Shown: one piece after another, positions 36,470 to 44,112 of the stretch | Layout of the letters: every line of letters begins with the position of its first letter | How positions within the stretch are numbered: the stretch's first letter is position 1 | Origin: Cohnella luojiensis | GTDB taxonomy: Bacteria > Bacillota > Bacilli > Paenibacillales > Paenibacillaceae | Assembly (NCBI RefSeq): GCF_004564235.1 | Contig: NZ_SOMN01000018.1 | Location: 43,003 to 107,002, forward strand | Direction: 5' to 3' | Length of the DNA stretch: 64,000 nucleotides | The notes under the pieces: model-generated | Database searches by the model: none | Told to the model about the DNA's origin: nothing | The model's input: only the letters and a program-made list of their open reading frames with translations | Program-made: the position numbers and the translations under genes

Positions 36470-36603
36470 GCTTTTACCTCTGCCGTCGGCTGGCTGAAAG
36501 ACGCCAAAAACTCCGTGGTAAATACGGTTTTGATATCCAGTTCCTCCATCAATCCGATTTCGACCAGCTTACCCATCAGTGACTCCCATCTTTCTTCGGA
36601 CAT
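36466..36603 (-). pseudogene. C-terminal fragment of an NMT1/SsuA-type substrate-binding protein
   Basis: A 45-residue frame (MSEERWESLMGKLVE, IKTVFTTEFL) resembling the C-terminus of NMT1/SsuA-type binding proteins, which often end in a similar FTNEFL motif. It overlaps the Rieske fragment by 4 bases. Together they look like the worn-down end of an aromatic or sulfonate uptake and oxidation operon. Confidence 0.5.
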
Positions 36604-36747
36604 GTATCCCGTTCATCACAAATAGTGTTTACTGTTCATACCTCGATTTGTTAACTATTACGGATTTGTTGTAACATCGGTCTGAATGATAACTTTTTCA
36701 TCTGGAGATGATAAAACAAGCGATTAGGAAATAAAGGGGTGTTCCAA

Positions 36748-36948
36748 TTGAACATTGTGGATGGAATGGATGCAGCGAGGTTTAACTCAGTAAATCCTCA
36801 TGAGAATTCAATGGATGAAGAAGCGAAAAAAGAAAACACAAAAATGCCAATGGTATTACGAAATCTAAATAATAAATCCAATCTGGACTCCACTTCTCCA
36901 CAACAGGCACAAGCTCAAATGGCGCAACAACCTCCGTTAAACGAATAA
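36748..36948 (+). CDS. Small hydrophilic protein, function unknown
   Basis: A 66-residue protein rich in Asn, Gln and Glu (NIVDGMDAARFNSVNPHE; QQAQAQMAQQPPLNE). The TTG at 36748 lies eight bases after AAAGGGG; a GTG at 36739 would overlap that signal. It is followed by a clean terminator, which supports a real transcript. Low complexity and no recognised domain. Confidence 0.45.
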   Translation: MNIVDGMDAARFNSVNPHENSMDEEAKKENTKMPMVLRNLNNKSNLDSTSPQQAQAQMAQQPPLNE

Positions 36949-36980
36949 ATTGACGGTTAAATAACATTGCTCCAGCATGC

Positions 36981-37014
36981 AAAAAAGCAGCCTATGCTAA
37001 TGGCTGCTTTTTTG
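36981..37014 (+). terminator. Bidirectional Rho-independent terminator
   Basis: AAAAAAGCAGCC pairs with GGCTGCTTTTTT around a 9-base loop, with a T-run on either strand. It lies 33 bases after the small plus-strand gene and about 58 bases past the stop of the minus-strand gene at 37072, so it can serve both. Confidence 0.85.
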
Positions 37015-37071
37015 TATAAATGAGGCGATATTTTATTCACATATAATTCTGCAAAATTGATGATTCTAGGA

Positions 37072-37914
37072 TTATTCCTCGTAAATAACTACTGATTGGG
37101 TTTCGGCTTCGAATTTAACAGTGGCCTTTAAGGCTTCACTGACAAAACGAACCGGAATAACCGTGTTACCCTTGACGGCTGTAGCTGGAACCTGAAGTGT
37201 CACTTGCTCGCCGTTGACGTATGCGGTCTTACTATCGATAAAGAGTTTAACGGTTATGCCATCGCGGGTAACGGTAATTGAATGCTCGTCTTTGTTCCAG
37301 ACCACGGTCGCTTTTAAGGCTTCCGCAATAGCCCGGAATGGAACTAACGTAGTGCCGTCGCGAAAGAATGGCGCAATTTGGAATTCAGGCTCTTCACCGT
37401 TTACGTACAGTTTCGCACCCTTTTTCCCTATTTTCTCATACAGCTTGCCGAGTTTTTTGTAAGAATCAAGATTTTTGACGTTAGCCCGAACGGCATCCTG
37501 CTGTACGTAAACCGCGTCGGATACGCTTCCGCTCTCCACCAAGATATCGGCAACCGCCGACAAAGCCACATCCTTCTCTACGATGACCTCAAGTTCAGCC
37601 TTCATTTCAGCCGTAAGATGAGTATCGTATTTGGTTAAAAGAAGATCGGCAATGACTGCTCCAGCAGGCTTGTCCTTCACATTCTCGATCGCGTTAAGCA
37701 GTCCCTTGTATCCATTATGACCATGGTTGCCATATGTAGCGGATGTAACGCTCGCTTCAGCATCGGCTTCCACGGTAATATCAACTTTTTTTCCGCCGGC
37801 CGCTTCCTCTTTCTTGCCTGCACCATTGCCATTTTTCGATGCCGCGAATGCCGATCCAGTCATAAGACTTGTTGCCAGTACACAAGATACGATGATCATC
37901 CAACTTTTTCTCAT
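37072..37914 (-). CDS. Secreted protein with copper-amine-oxidase-like stalk domain
   Basis: A 280-residue exported protein with signal peptide (SWMIIVSCVLATSLMTGSAFA) and a Lys/Gly/Glu-rich linker. A helical middle region follows, and a C-terminal pair of Cu_amine_oxidN1-type repeats (KLYVNGEEPEFQIAPFFRDGTTLVPFRAIAEALKATVVWNKDEHSITV; AYVNGEQVTLQVPATAVKGNTVIPVRFVSEALKATVKFEAETQSVVI). This domain is common in Paenibacillaceae envelope proteins. I prefer ATG 37914 because AAGGAGG is only three bases from the ATG at 37920. Confidence 0.85.
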   Translation of the reverse strand: MRKSWMIIVSCVLATSLMTGSAFAASKNGNGAGKKEEAAGGKKVDITVEADAEASVTSATYGNHGHNGYKGLLNAIENVKDKPAGAVIADLLLTKYDTHLTAEMKAELEVIVEKDVALSAVADILVESGSVSDAVYVQQDAVRANVKNLDSYKKLGKLYEKIGKKGAKLYVNGEEPEFQIAPFFRDGTTLVPFRAIAEALKATVVWNKDEHSITVTRDGITVKLFIDSKTAYVNGEQVTLQVPATAVKGNTVIPVRFVSEALKATVKFEAETQSVVIYEE

Positions 37915-38037
37915 TATCATATGCCTCCTTGGAATGTCTGTTCACTCTACTATATATATTCGGTTGTCTTTCTGATTTTGAGAGGGTCAAAACTCCGTTT
38001 TGGAAAATAATTCTTTTAAAGGCGACATTTGAATGTC

Positions 38038-38071
38038 AAAAGGCAATCGCCGAGGATAGCGATTGCCTTTT
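38038..38071 (-). terminator. Rho-independent terminator of the isochorismatase-like gene
   Basis: AAAAGGCAATCGC pairs with GCGATTGCCTTTT, with T residues on either strand. It lies about 35 bases after the isochorismatase stop. A near copy, including the flanking GAATGTC, occurs at 43196-43228. Confidence 0.85.
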
Positions 38072-38105
38072 GGCCGATATTGGAGTGCCGTTCGATCGGC
38101 CAGCC

Positions 38106-39020
38106 TTACTTGCCTTCTTTTCCCCCAAATATTTGAGCAGCGTATATTGCACCGAGACCATAAGCGCCGCCATGATCCTTAGCGATAGTAAGAACGTCAT
38201 TATACGTTTTTTGGTTTGCCCAGTCCCGCTGCATTTCAAGCAAATATTGCAACCAAGTCATTGGAATGGCACCGTGTTGAATCATTCTTTGAACAGCCAT
38301 GTCATGAGCCTCGGTGCTAACGCCTCCGGATGCATCGGATATGAAGTAAACTTGGTACCCAGCATCAATTGCAGACAGAACGGGATCGACCAGACAAACT
38401 TCCGTCCAAAGTCCAGCCATTACGATTTTCTTCTTGTTGAAACTATTTGCTTTATCAACGACGCGTTGATCTTCCCATGGATTCATTGTTGTGCGATCGA
38501 TTGGTTTCTGATCAGGGAAAACGGCTTGAATTTCCGGAAAGATGTCACCGCTAAATGATTTTGCAGATACAGTCGTTAGAATCGTAGGAACCCCGAATAT
38601 TTTGGCGGATTTCGCTAAACCTTCAACGTTATTGCGCAACTCGCTTATACTGTGTGATTTCGTTGCGAATGCCATTTGAGGTTGATGGTCAATTAACATT
38701 AGGGAATGGTCCGTTGGCGTTAATAGCTGAGGCGAAGCATTTTTCTGAGTTGCTTTAGTTTCAGCATTTTCTGATACGTTTTCGGCAAGCTGACGCAATG
38801 ATGCATCCGAACCGGATTTTGTAACGGGTTGATTTCTTTCCGGCGTATTTGGCTGTACGTTCTGGGTCGCGGAAAAGCGGCCGTCAACTGGATCCGGATT
38901 CATCTGGTTTTGTGATCGCTGTAAGGATTTCTCACCGATATTGCCATTAGTGCAGGCAGTTAATGCGGTTATTATCAAAATCACTACAGCACTTTCATAT
39001 AGCCTTCTTTTCATTTTCAT
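38106..39020 (-). CDS. Lipoprotein-anchored isochorismatase-family hydrolase (YcaC-like)
   Basis: A 304-residue protein. The first 23 residues are a lipoprotein signal (VVILIITALTAC, Cys23), then a polar linker of about 80 residues. The isochorismatase-like domain has the candidate catalytic Asp in LMLIDHQPQ and nucleophile Cys in WTEVCLVDPVLSAI, as in YcaC-type hydrolases. Most of these enzymes are cytoplasmic, so surface anchoring is unusual. The substrate is unknown. Confidence 0.85.
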   Translation of the reverse strand: MKMKRRLYESAVVILIITALTACTNGNIGEKSLQRSQNQMNPDPVDGRFSATQNVQPNTPERNQPVTKSGSDASLRQLAENVSENAETKATQKNASPQLLTPTDHSLMLIDHQPQMAFATKSHSISELRNNVEGLAKSAKIFGVPTILTTVSAKSFSGDIFPEIQAVFPDQKPIDRTTMNPWEDQRVVDKANSFNKKKIVMAGLWTEVCLVDPVLSAIDAGYQVYFISDASGGVSTEAHDMAVQRMIQHGAIPMTWLQYLLEMQRDWANQKTYNDVLTIAKDHGGAYGLGAIYAAQIFGGKEGK

Positions 39021-39167
39021 TCATTGGCACCTCTTTTGTTGTAGTAATTATGGTGTAGTTTGATGCTAATGACATTTCAATATACGGCAAACTAAAGTAA
39101 AAAGCCCAAGAGTCTGCAATGATGCAGCTCTTGGACCTTTCTTGTGTGCGCCTTTACAAAATCGTTG

Positions 39168-42100
39168 TTAATCCGGTTTCGAATGGTTGCCCGTAAGGGA
39201 AATCCAGGTCGTACCTTCTCCTGTACCGGTCGTAGCCGTCACCCTATGTTGGCCAAGCGCTAGGGTTGGCTGTAAAGTCAGAAACACGGTAAAGACACCC
39301 TTATCCGTGGTTTTACCCTTTGCGGAAACGTTGCCTATCGTAACCGTCACCGTCTTGCCCGAAACGGCCTTTCCGGCAGCGTTCGTTACTTTTCCGCTCA
39401 ACGTCACCTTTTGTCCCCCGCGTACGCCGTTCATTGGCATATTGATGGAGATCCGGTCGCGCGCAGCCGCTTCTACGGGCGTTCCCACGAACAAGGTTCC
39501 GCTGACGCTGTCCCTGACCACTTGAGTTTGCGTACCATCCAATGTTGAAATGACGACGCTGGACTCTACGGGATACAGGATAATTGCATCAATATTAGCC
39601 TTGTGCGTATCGCTAGGATTGTTCAAGTGAAGCTCATGCTTCCCTGCCGTTAAGGTAACTTTTGCGATTCGTTTCAAGCTGACATCGCCTGCAGGAGCGT
39701 TTGGCAGCGGAACGTTGTTCCCGGCTTGATCATCAAATCCGATGAACACATTAGGCGCAGCTCCGTCTCCCCCTGCCGCAACCGAGCTTAACATGACATC
39801 GTACACGCCGGCTTTCGGCACTTTAATCTCGAACGATTTTTGTTGGCTTGTCGGCATCTCGACATAAGCGCCGCCGGAAGAATCCGGACTCGCATACCGC
39901 ACTTCCGGTACCGACATCTTATAAATCTTCGCGTCCGCAATCGAAGCATATCCTTCATACGGTTTCGGATTGTCCGCGTCCGTGATAAACCTTACTACCA
40001 ACTCCACCGTGCCTGCCGGGATCGCAGCCCTTGGCGTCGTACTTACCGCGCCGTCGCCCGAATACCACGTACGGGGATGATAACTCATATCGTTGGCATC
40101 GGCGACAAGCAACTCTTCTCCTGCGGCGTTAACCGCGACCACTTCCGCCCGAAGCCTGGTATCGAACTCTACCCGTCCGTTAAATTGCAGCCTGACGTAA
40201 TCGCCGGCTTGAAAACTGCCTTGTTTTCCATCGATAGGAATTGAGGTTTGGATCGATCCGTCATCGAACAGCCGGATATTGTTATGGCCGCTCGCGGCGA
40301 CGAAAATCGTTTTCTGCCCCTTCCAGTTGGGGTAGATTAGCGTATTATCGCCTACCAGCATAGCATCATCATACACTTTCGCCTCGTCGGATCCGGAATC
40401 TGCATCTTGTTTGGTTACCGCTTTTTCCGGTACGTTTAACGCCCCTTCCGGAAGCGTCATCTCGATATCGGCCGGCGCGGAGCTCTTGTACAGGTTTTCG
40501 ATTTCAATGGTTTGCGCATTGTGCTCGCTTGTCGTTACGCCGAGCAAATACGATTGCGCGATCGAATTATTACGAATCCGCAGCAATGCGCGAAGAGCTT
40601 CGTCTAGCGACTCTCCTCCGCTGTTGATGTTAACCCGCGTATCGTAAAGCCCGTCGTAGGCATACCCGTTCTTCTGATCGAACATCGGAAAGCTCCGCAC
40701 GTTGTTACCGGTCCACCATGTGCCTGCTAATCCGGCCATCACGGCATATTTCTTCTTGCCCGTTACTTCGTACAGCGCCAGATAATTATCCACGTAACTG
40801 GCCGTTCCGTAATTGATAAGAGGATACGGCTTTTTGTTGGGATGAAGATTCTCCGCCCTGCCGGAAATGAGCAAATCGCTCAAGAAAGCATCCGCCGCCT
40901 GCTCGGCTGCTTCGATCCATTGGGTCTGGCCGGCAATCTTGCCCGCGAAGGCGAGCGCGCGTACTTGAATGCTTCCCCATTCATCCCAGCGGTCGGGAGT
41001 CGTCATATCGCCGTTGTGCTGCATGATGCCGCCGTAAGGAAAGTCTCGGAATGACGTTCCTCTCCTTGCCATATAGATGCCTTCTCCGAGCTTGCGCACT
41101 GATTCTCGGATGGATTTTTTAACAGACGCATCGTTCGTTGCATTATAATGCTCTCTTAATGCATTAACCGCAATCGATGATACCCATACATCCCCCATCA
41201 GCAGCCACTTCGCCACTTTGACGCCTTCCAGGGTAACGTATTGTCCGTAATTGGGATCCGTCTTCTCCTTCAGGCGTTTCAAGTTCAGATTCAGTCTCGC
41301 CGTTACGCGAGCTCCTAGCTCTTTATCCGCTTTTTTCAACTGAGGCAGAGATCTTCCCATCGCTTCGTATGCCCGTACAGCCCACCAGCTGAAGCTTTTT
41401 TGCGAGGAATGGCTGTCCTTCTTATAAATGGTGCCATCCGCGTCCTTAACGACAAAATTGTCAAAGTCGCCGTCGTCGTGCTGCATCCACATCAGAAATT
41501 CCAGTCCGCGCTTGATCATGTCATAGCTGAACGCGTCGCCATATGTTTTGTAATGTTCGACATAGGCGATAACCGCCCGAGCCACATCGTCAACGGCCGC
41601 AAAGCCTTCCTGCGGGTCTCCTACCCATTCGTACCCTTTGGACAAATCGTTGCGGTCGACCGGTTCGGAGTACAAGTGCGTAATGAACATCGGGATGCCG
41701 TCGATCGTTACTTTCTCGTTCATGAAATTGAAATGCTTCAGATTGAGATAGACTTCATCGGCTCGTTTCAGCCCGTATTTGCGGAAAAAGGACAGATCCT
41801 TCGCTGTAAGCTGCCCATCCGTATCGTAATCGTATTTCAAATCGGGCTTTCCGCTTTTTAACATGACGGTCAGCGCTTTTTCGTCCTTCGCATCAATGGC
41901 TTTGTCACCGTTGACATCATATTTGGACATCGATTCTTCACGCTCGGCCGATATCCCGATATTTCGGATCCTTACGGGTTTGTCCGTTTCGTTGTGCAGT
42001 TCTACCCAAATTTCCACGGCGTCGTCATGAAGTATGCCGCCGTTCGTCATGACGGCATCCTGCACCGTGAACCAGGTTCCGCGAGGCGTATCGGCAATAT

Positions 42101-42905
42101 TCTTAAGATCGACCTGCGTTCCCTTGGTATCATGGACTCGAACAAATACGCCGTCCGTCCGGTTAACTCCTTCGTCGACGAACAGGTCGGTTTTCACTTT
42201 TATTTTATCGCCTGCTTGCGGCTTGTCGTTGCCTTCTCCATAAGGAATGTTACGCCATGCCGCCGCACCGGGCAGCATGAGAAGCGAGCCCGTAAGATAA
42301 GATTTATCCGCGCCGTTGTTGTCCCAGCCGGCCATGCCTGCGGAGAAATCGTAAGTCGCATAGTTTTTGACAACGCCATTCGCTTCGCCCCAGACTACGA
42401 GTTTAGAAATCTCGATCGTTCCGGGAGTATCGTTATGGATTTCGATCCACAAGTCGTTCTGGCCGGTCGGAATGACACCGTTATTGTTGATAAACTTCGT
42501 TGTCACATCGATTTCTTTCCCGCGCTCCAGCCCGCTCAAATCGTTGATTTCCGCCAGAGCGCTTCCGGCGTTCATCCGGATCAACACATTATCGTTTTTC
42601 GTAACGTCGCCGTTCAATATGACCGTCGCTTTGGCATGGACGGAATCCCCTGCCGCAGGAGCGTTAGCCATACCCGTAATCGGAATTGCTCGCCATAATG
42701 CAGCGCCCGGTTTCAAAGTCAGATGCTTCCGGGCGGTGAATTTAGACGCGTCGCCTGTTTCCCAGTTCGTTAATCCGTTACTCAGATCACCGTTGTTAAT
42801 CGCGTACTGGACGATGGTCGTTTCCGCCGCATTACTCGAGGGAACAACGCCGATTGTAACAACAAGGCATAGGATCAATAAAGATATCAATTGCTTTTTG
42901 ATCAT
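39168..42905 (-). CDS. Large secreted multidomain protein: dockerin-like pair, alpha/alpha-toroid, carbohydrate-binding and Ig-like domains
   Basis: A 1245-residue exported protein. I place the start at ATG 42905 with GGAGG eight bases upstream; the frame extends 27 bases further but lacks a start signal. After a signal peptide (about 1-26) come two similar beta-sandwich regions (about 30-330, each with a WRxIP motif), then two EF-hand-like Ca loops (DVNGDKAIDAKD and DYDTDGQLTAKD). A helical alpha/alpha-toroid region (about 400-830) resembles polysaccharide lyases, GH88-like enzymes and epimerases. A CBM6/35-like domain (about 1050-1140) and a C-terminal Ig-like repeat follow. It probably binds and modifies a polysaccharide outside the cell; the reaction is unknown. 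Confidence 0.75.
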   Translation of the reverse strand: MIKKQLISLLILCLVVTIGVVPSSNAAETTIVQYAINNGDLSNGLTNWETGDASKFTARKHLTLKPGAALWRAIPITGMANAPAAGDSVHAKATVILNGDVTKNDNVLIRMNAGSALAEINDLSGLERGKEIDVTTKFINNNGVIPTGQNDLWIEIHNDTPGTIEISKLVVWGEANGVVKNYATYDFSAGMAGWDNNGADKSYLTGSLLMLPGAAAWRNIPYGEGNDKPQAGDKIKVKTDLFVDEGVNRTDGVFVRVHDTKGTQVDLKNIADTPRGTWFTVQDAVMTNGGILHDDAVEIWVELHNETDKPVRIRNIGISAEREESMSKYDVNGDKAIDAKDEKALTVMLKSGKPDLKYDYDTDGQLTAKDLSFFRKYGLKRADEVYLNLKHFNFMNEKVTIDGIPMFITHLYSEPVDRNDLSKGYEWVGDPQEGFAAVDDVARAVIAYVEHYKTYGDAFSYDMIKRGLEFLMWMQHDDGDFDNFVVKDADGTIYKKDSHSSQKSFSWWAVRAYEAMGRSLPQLKKADKELGARVTARLNLNLKRLKEKTDPNYGQYVTLEGVKVAKWLLMGDVWVSSIAVNALREHYNATNDASVKKSIRESVRKLGEGIYMARRGTSFRDFPYGGIMQHNGDMTTPDRWDEWGSIQVRALAFAGKIAGQTQWIEAAEQAADAFLSDLLISGRAENLHPNKKPYPLINYGTASYVDNYLALYEVTGKKKYAVMAGLAGTWWTGNNVRSFPMFDQKNGYAYDGLYDTRVNINSGGESLDEALRALLRIRNNSIAQSYLLGVTTSEHNAQTIEIENLYKSSAPADIEMTLPEGALNVPEKAVTKQDADSGSDEAKVYDDAMLVGDNTLIYPNWKGQKTIFVAASGHNNIRLFDDGSIQTSIPIDGKQGSFQAGDYVRLQFNGRVEFDTRLRAEVVAVNAAGEELLVADANDMSYHPRTWYSGDGAVSTTPRAAIPAGTVELVVRFITDADNPKPYEGYASIADAKIYKMSVPEVRYASPDSSGGAYVEMPTSQQKSFEIKVPKAGVYDVMLSSVAAGGDGAAPNVFIGFDDQAGNNVPLPNAPAGDVSLKRIAKVTLTAGKHELHLNNPSDTHKANIDAIILYPVESSVVISTLDGTQTQVVRDSVSGTLFVGTPVEAAARDRISINMPMNGVRGGQKVTLSGKVTNAAGKAVSGKTVTVTIGNVSAKGKTTDKGVFTVFLTLQPTLALGQHRVTATTGTGEGTTWISLTGNHSKPD

Positions 42906-42936
42906 CTTCTTAGCCTCCCAAATGTCTTTCAAATAG

Positions 42937-42950
42937 TGAAATCGCTTTCA
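42937..42950. promoter_or_regulatory. Cre-like catabolite-repression site upstream of the secreted multidomain protein
   Basis: TGAAATCGCTTTCA matches the CcpA consensus (TGWAARCGYWWWCA) at all but one position. It lies 32 bases upstream of the start codon, where a bound repressor would block elongation. This supports a role of the gene product in carbohydrate use. The remaining sequence to 43196 contains no convincing gene; a 60-codon frame at 42955-43137 lacks a translation signal. Confidence 0.6.
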
Positions 42951-43195
42951 TTTACTAGGAAAGAAACCCGTACTTTTGTTCGGCTTGCCGGATAATGAAG
43001 GATTTCCTTCCGTCCGCTATATCGTTTCCATTTCCTCCCTCCTGCATTACACGTTGATTGAATCTTACAGCGGCTGCTGACCCTTGTATATTTTGACAAT
43101 CGGCATTGCTTTCAGAAATTGGGAATCCGACTTTCAAAATGAAGCACTCCTATTGAAAAAGTGATTAAGCAGCGGAATTCCGCGCATTGAATGTC

Positions 43196-43228
43196 AAAAG
43201 GCAGTCGCTGAGATAGCGATTGCCTTTT
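43196..43228 (-). terminator. Rho-independent terminator of the KAS III/diiron operon
   Basis: AAAAGGCAGTCGCT pairs with AGCGATTGCCTTTT around a short loop, with T residues on the minus strand. It lies 9 bases after the stop of the 43237-44112 gene and is nearly identical to the terminator at 38038-38071. Confidence 0.85.
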
Positions 43229-43236
43229 AAGAAATA

Positions 43237-44112
43237 TTATCGCGATTGCTTATGCTTCAACTCTACGAGAAGCGCATGAAGCTGCTCCGTGGCTAGCCCG
43301 TGCAGGACAAGGCGGAAGCCGGCCTTCAACGTCGTGAGCGGTACCATCGGGTGCTTGTTGTTGATAAGCGCGAGCCTATCGTTGCTGCCGATAATCTTGG
43401 AAGCCAGAATGCCGATCGTCTCGTCCAATTGCAGGGAATTGGTCGCTCGCCAGAAGTCGTTATCGGTCAGGAACATTTGATAAACGGGCGTGAAGCATTC
43501 GATAGCCGTCGTCAGATCCAAGAAATTGGTCCATCTCCGAGGCATGGGCTCTATCGGAAGCGGGGTCGAGGTAATTGCGTCGAAATTGAGCCTATCCTGC
43601 TTCGTCACCTCTATATTTTTATCGCGCAGCTCTCGATTGAGATTGATGACGAAATTATATAAATTAAGATCATGGATGAGGAACAGGTCGTCCTTCACGG
43701 GCTCAAGGCTCGTCGGCTTCAACGGATTCATCGAAATTTGCACACCGGGCACGTTGTCGCGGATAAATTGCAATACCTCGGAGCCTAAATAGAAATGTCT
43801 TAAAATCATATAGTTGGCATTCGGGCTGACGAACGTCTTCATCCCCCAGTACAACACGCGATGCAACAGTTTAGACGAAGTAAAAGCTTTGGGTACGATG
43901 ATTTTGTAAACTTGCAGCAAAATAATCATCAACCGCGCAAAGGGTCTTAACAAGGGAAGCAGAAATTGCCGCGACTTGCTCGAGCAATCCCTGAGGTAAG
44001 CTGCTTTCGCCTCCTCGTTGAACGGAATGCTCTGATCAAGGTAGATGGCCAGAAACGGATTAGGATCGCTTTTGTTGTGGGGCATATTTTTGAAAAAATC
44101 GGCTTCCGTCAT
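43237..44112 (-). CDS. Conserved-looking 291-residue protein coupled to the KAS III fusion, function unknown
   Basis: A 291-residue, mainly helical protein. A hydrophobic stretch (RPFARLMIILLQVYKIIVP) could be a membrane-associated helix. Motifs include PNANYMILRHFYLGSEVLQFI and MPRRWTNFLDLTTAIECFTPVYQMFL. I cannot name its family. Its ATG overlaps the stop of the upstream fusion gene by 4 bases, so the two are made together and probably act on the same acyl product. It might be an acyltransferase-, chaperone- or reductase-like partner; that is speculation. Confidence 0.75.
   Translation of the reverse strand: MTEADFFKNMPHNKSDPNPFLAIYLDQSIPFNEEAKAAYLRDCSSKSRQFLLPLLRPFARLMIILLQVYKIIVPKAFTSSKLLHRVLYWGMKTFVSPNANYMILRHFYLGSEVLQFIRDNVPGVQISMNPLKPTSLEPVKDDLFLIHDLNLYNFVINLNRELRDKNIEVTKQDRLNFDAITSTPLPIEPMPRRWTNFLDLTTAIECFTPVYQMFLTDNDFWRATNSLQLDETIGILASKIIGSNDRLALINNKHPMVPLTTLKAGFRLVLHGLATEQLHALLVELKHKQSR

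Noticed and set aside
39168..42905. Calling the protein a cellulosomal enzyme
   Set aside because: The dockerin-like loops are internal and there is no cohesin or scaffold gene in the window; they may serve as a Ca-binding structural unit.
42955..43137. 60-codon frame upstream of the secreted multidomain protein
   Set aside because: No ribosome binding site and it overlaps the cre and promoter region; kept only as a remark.
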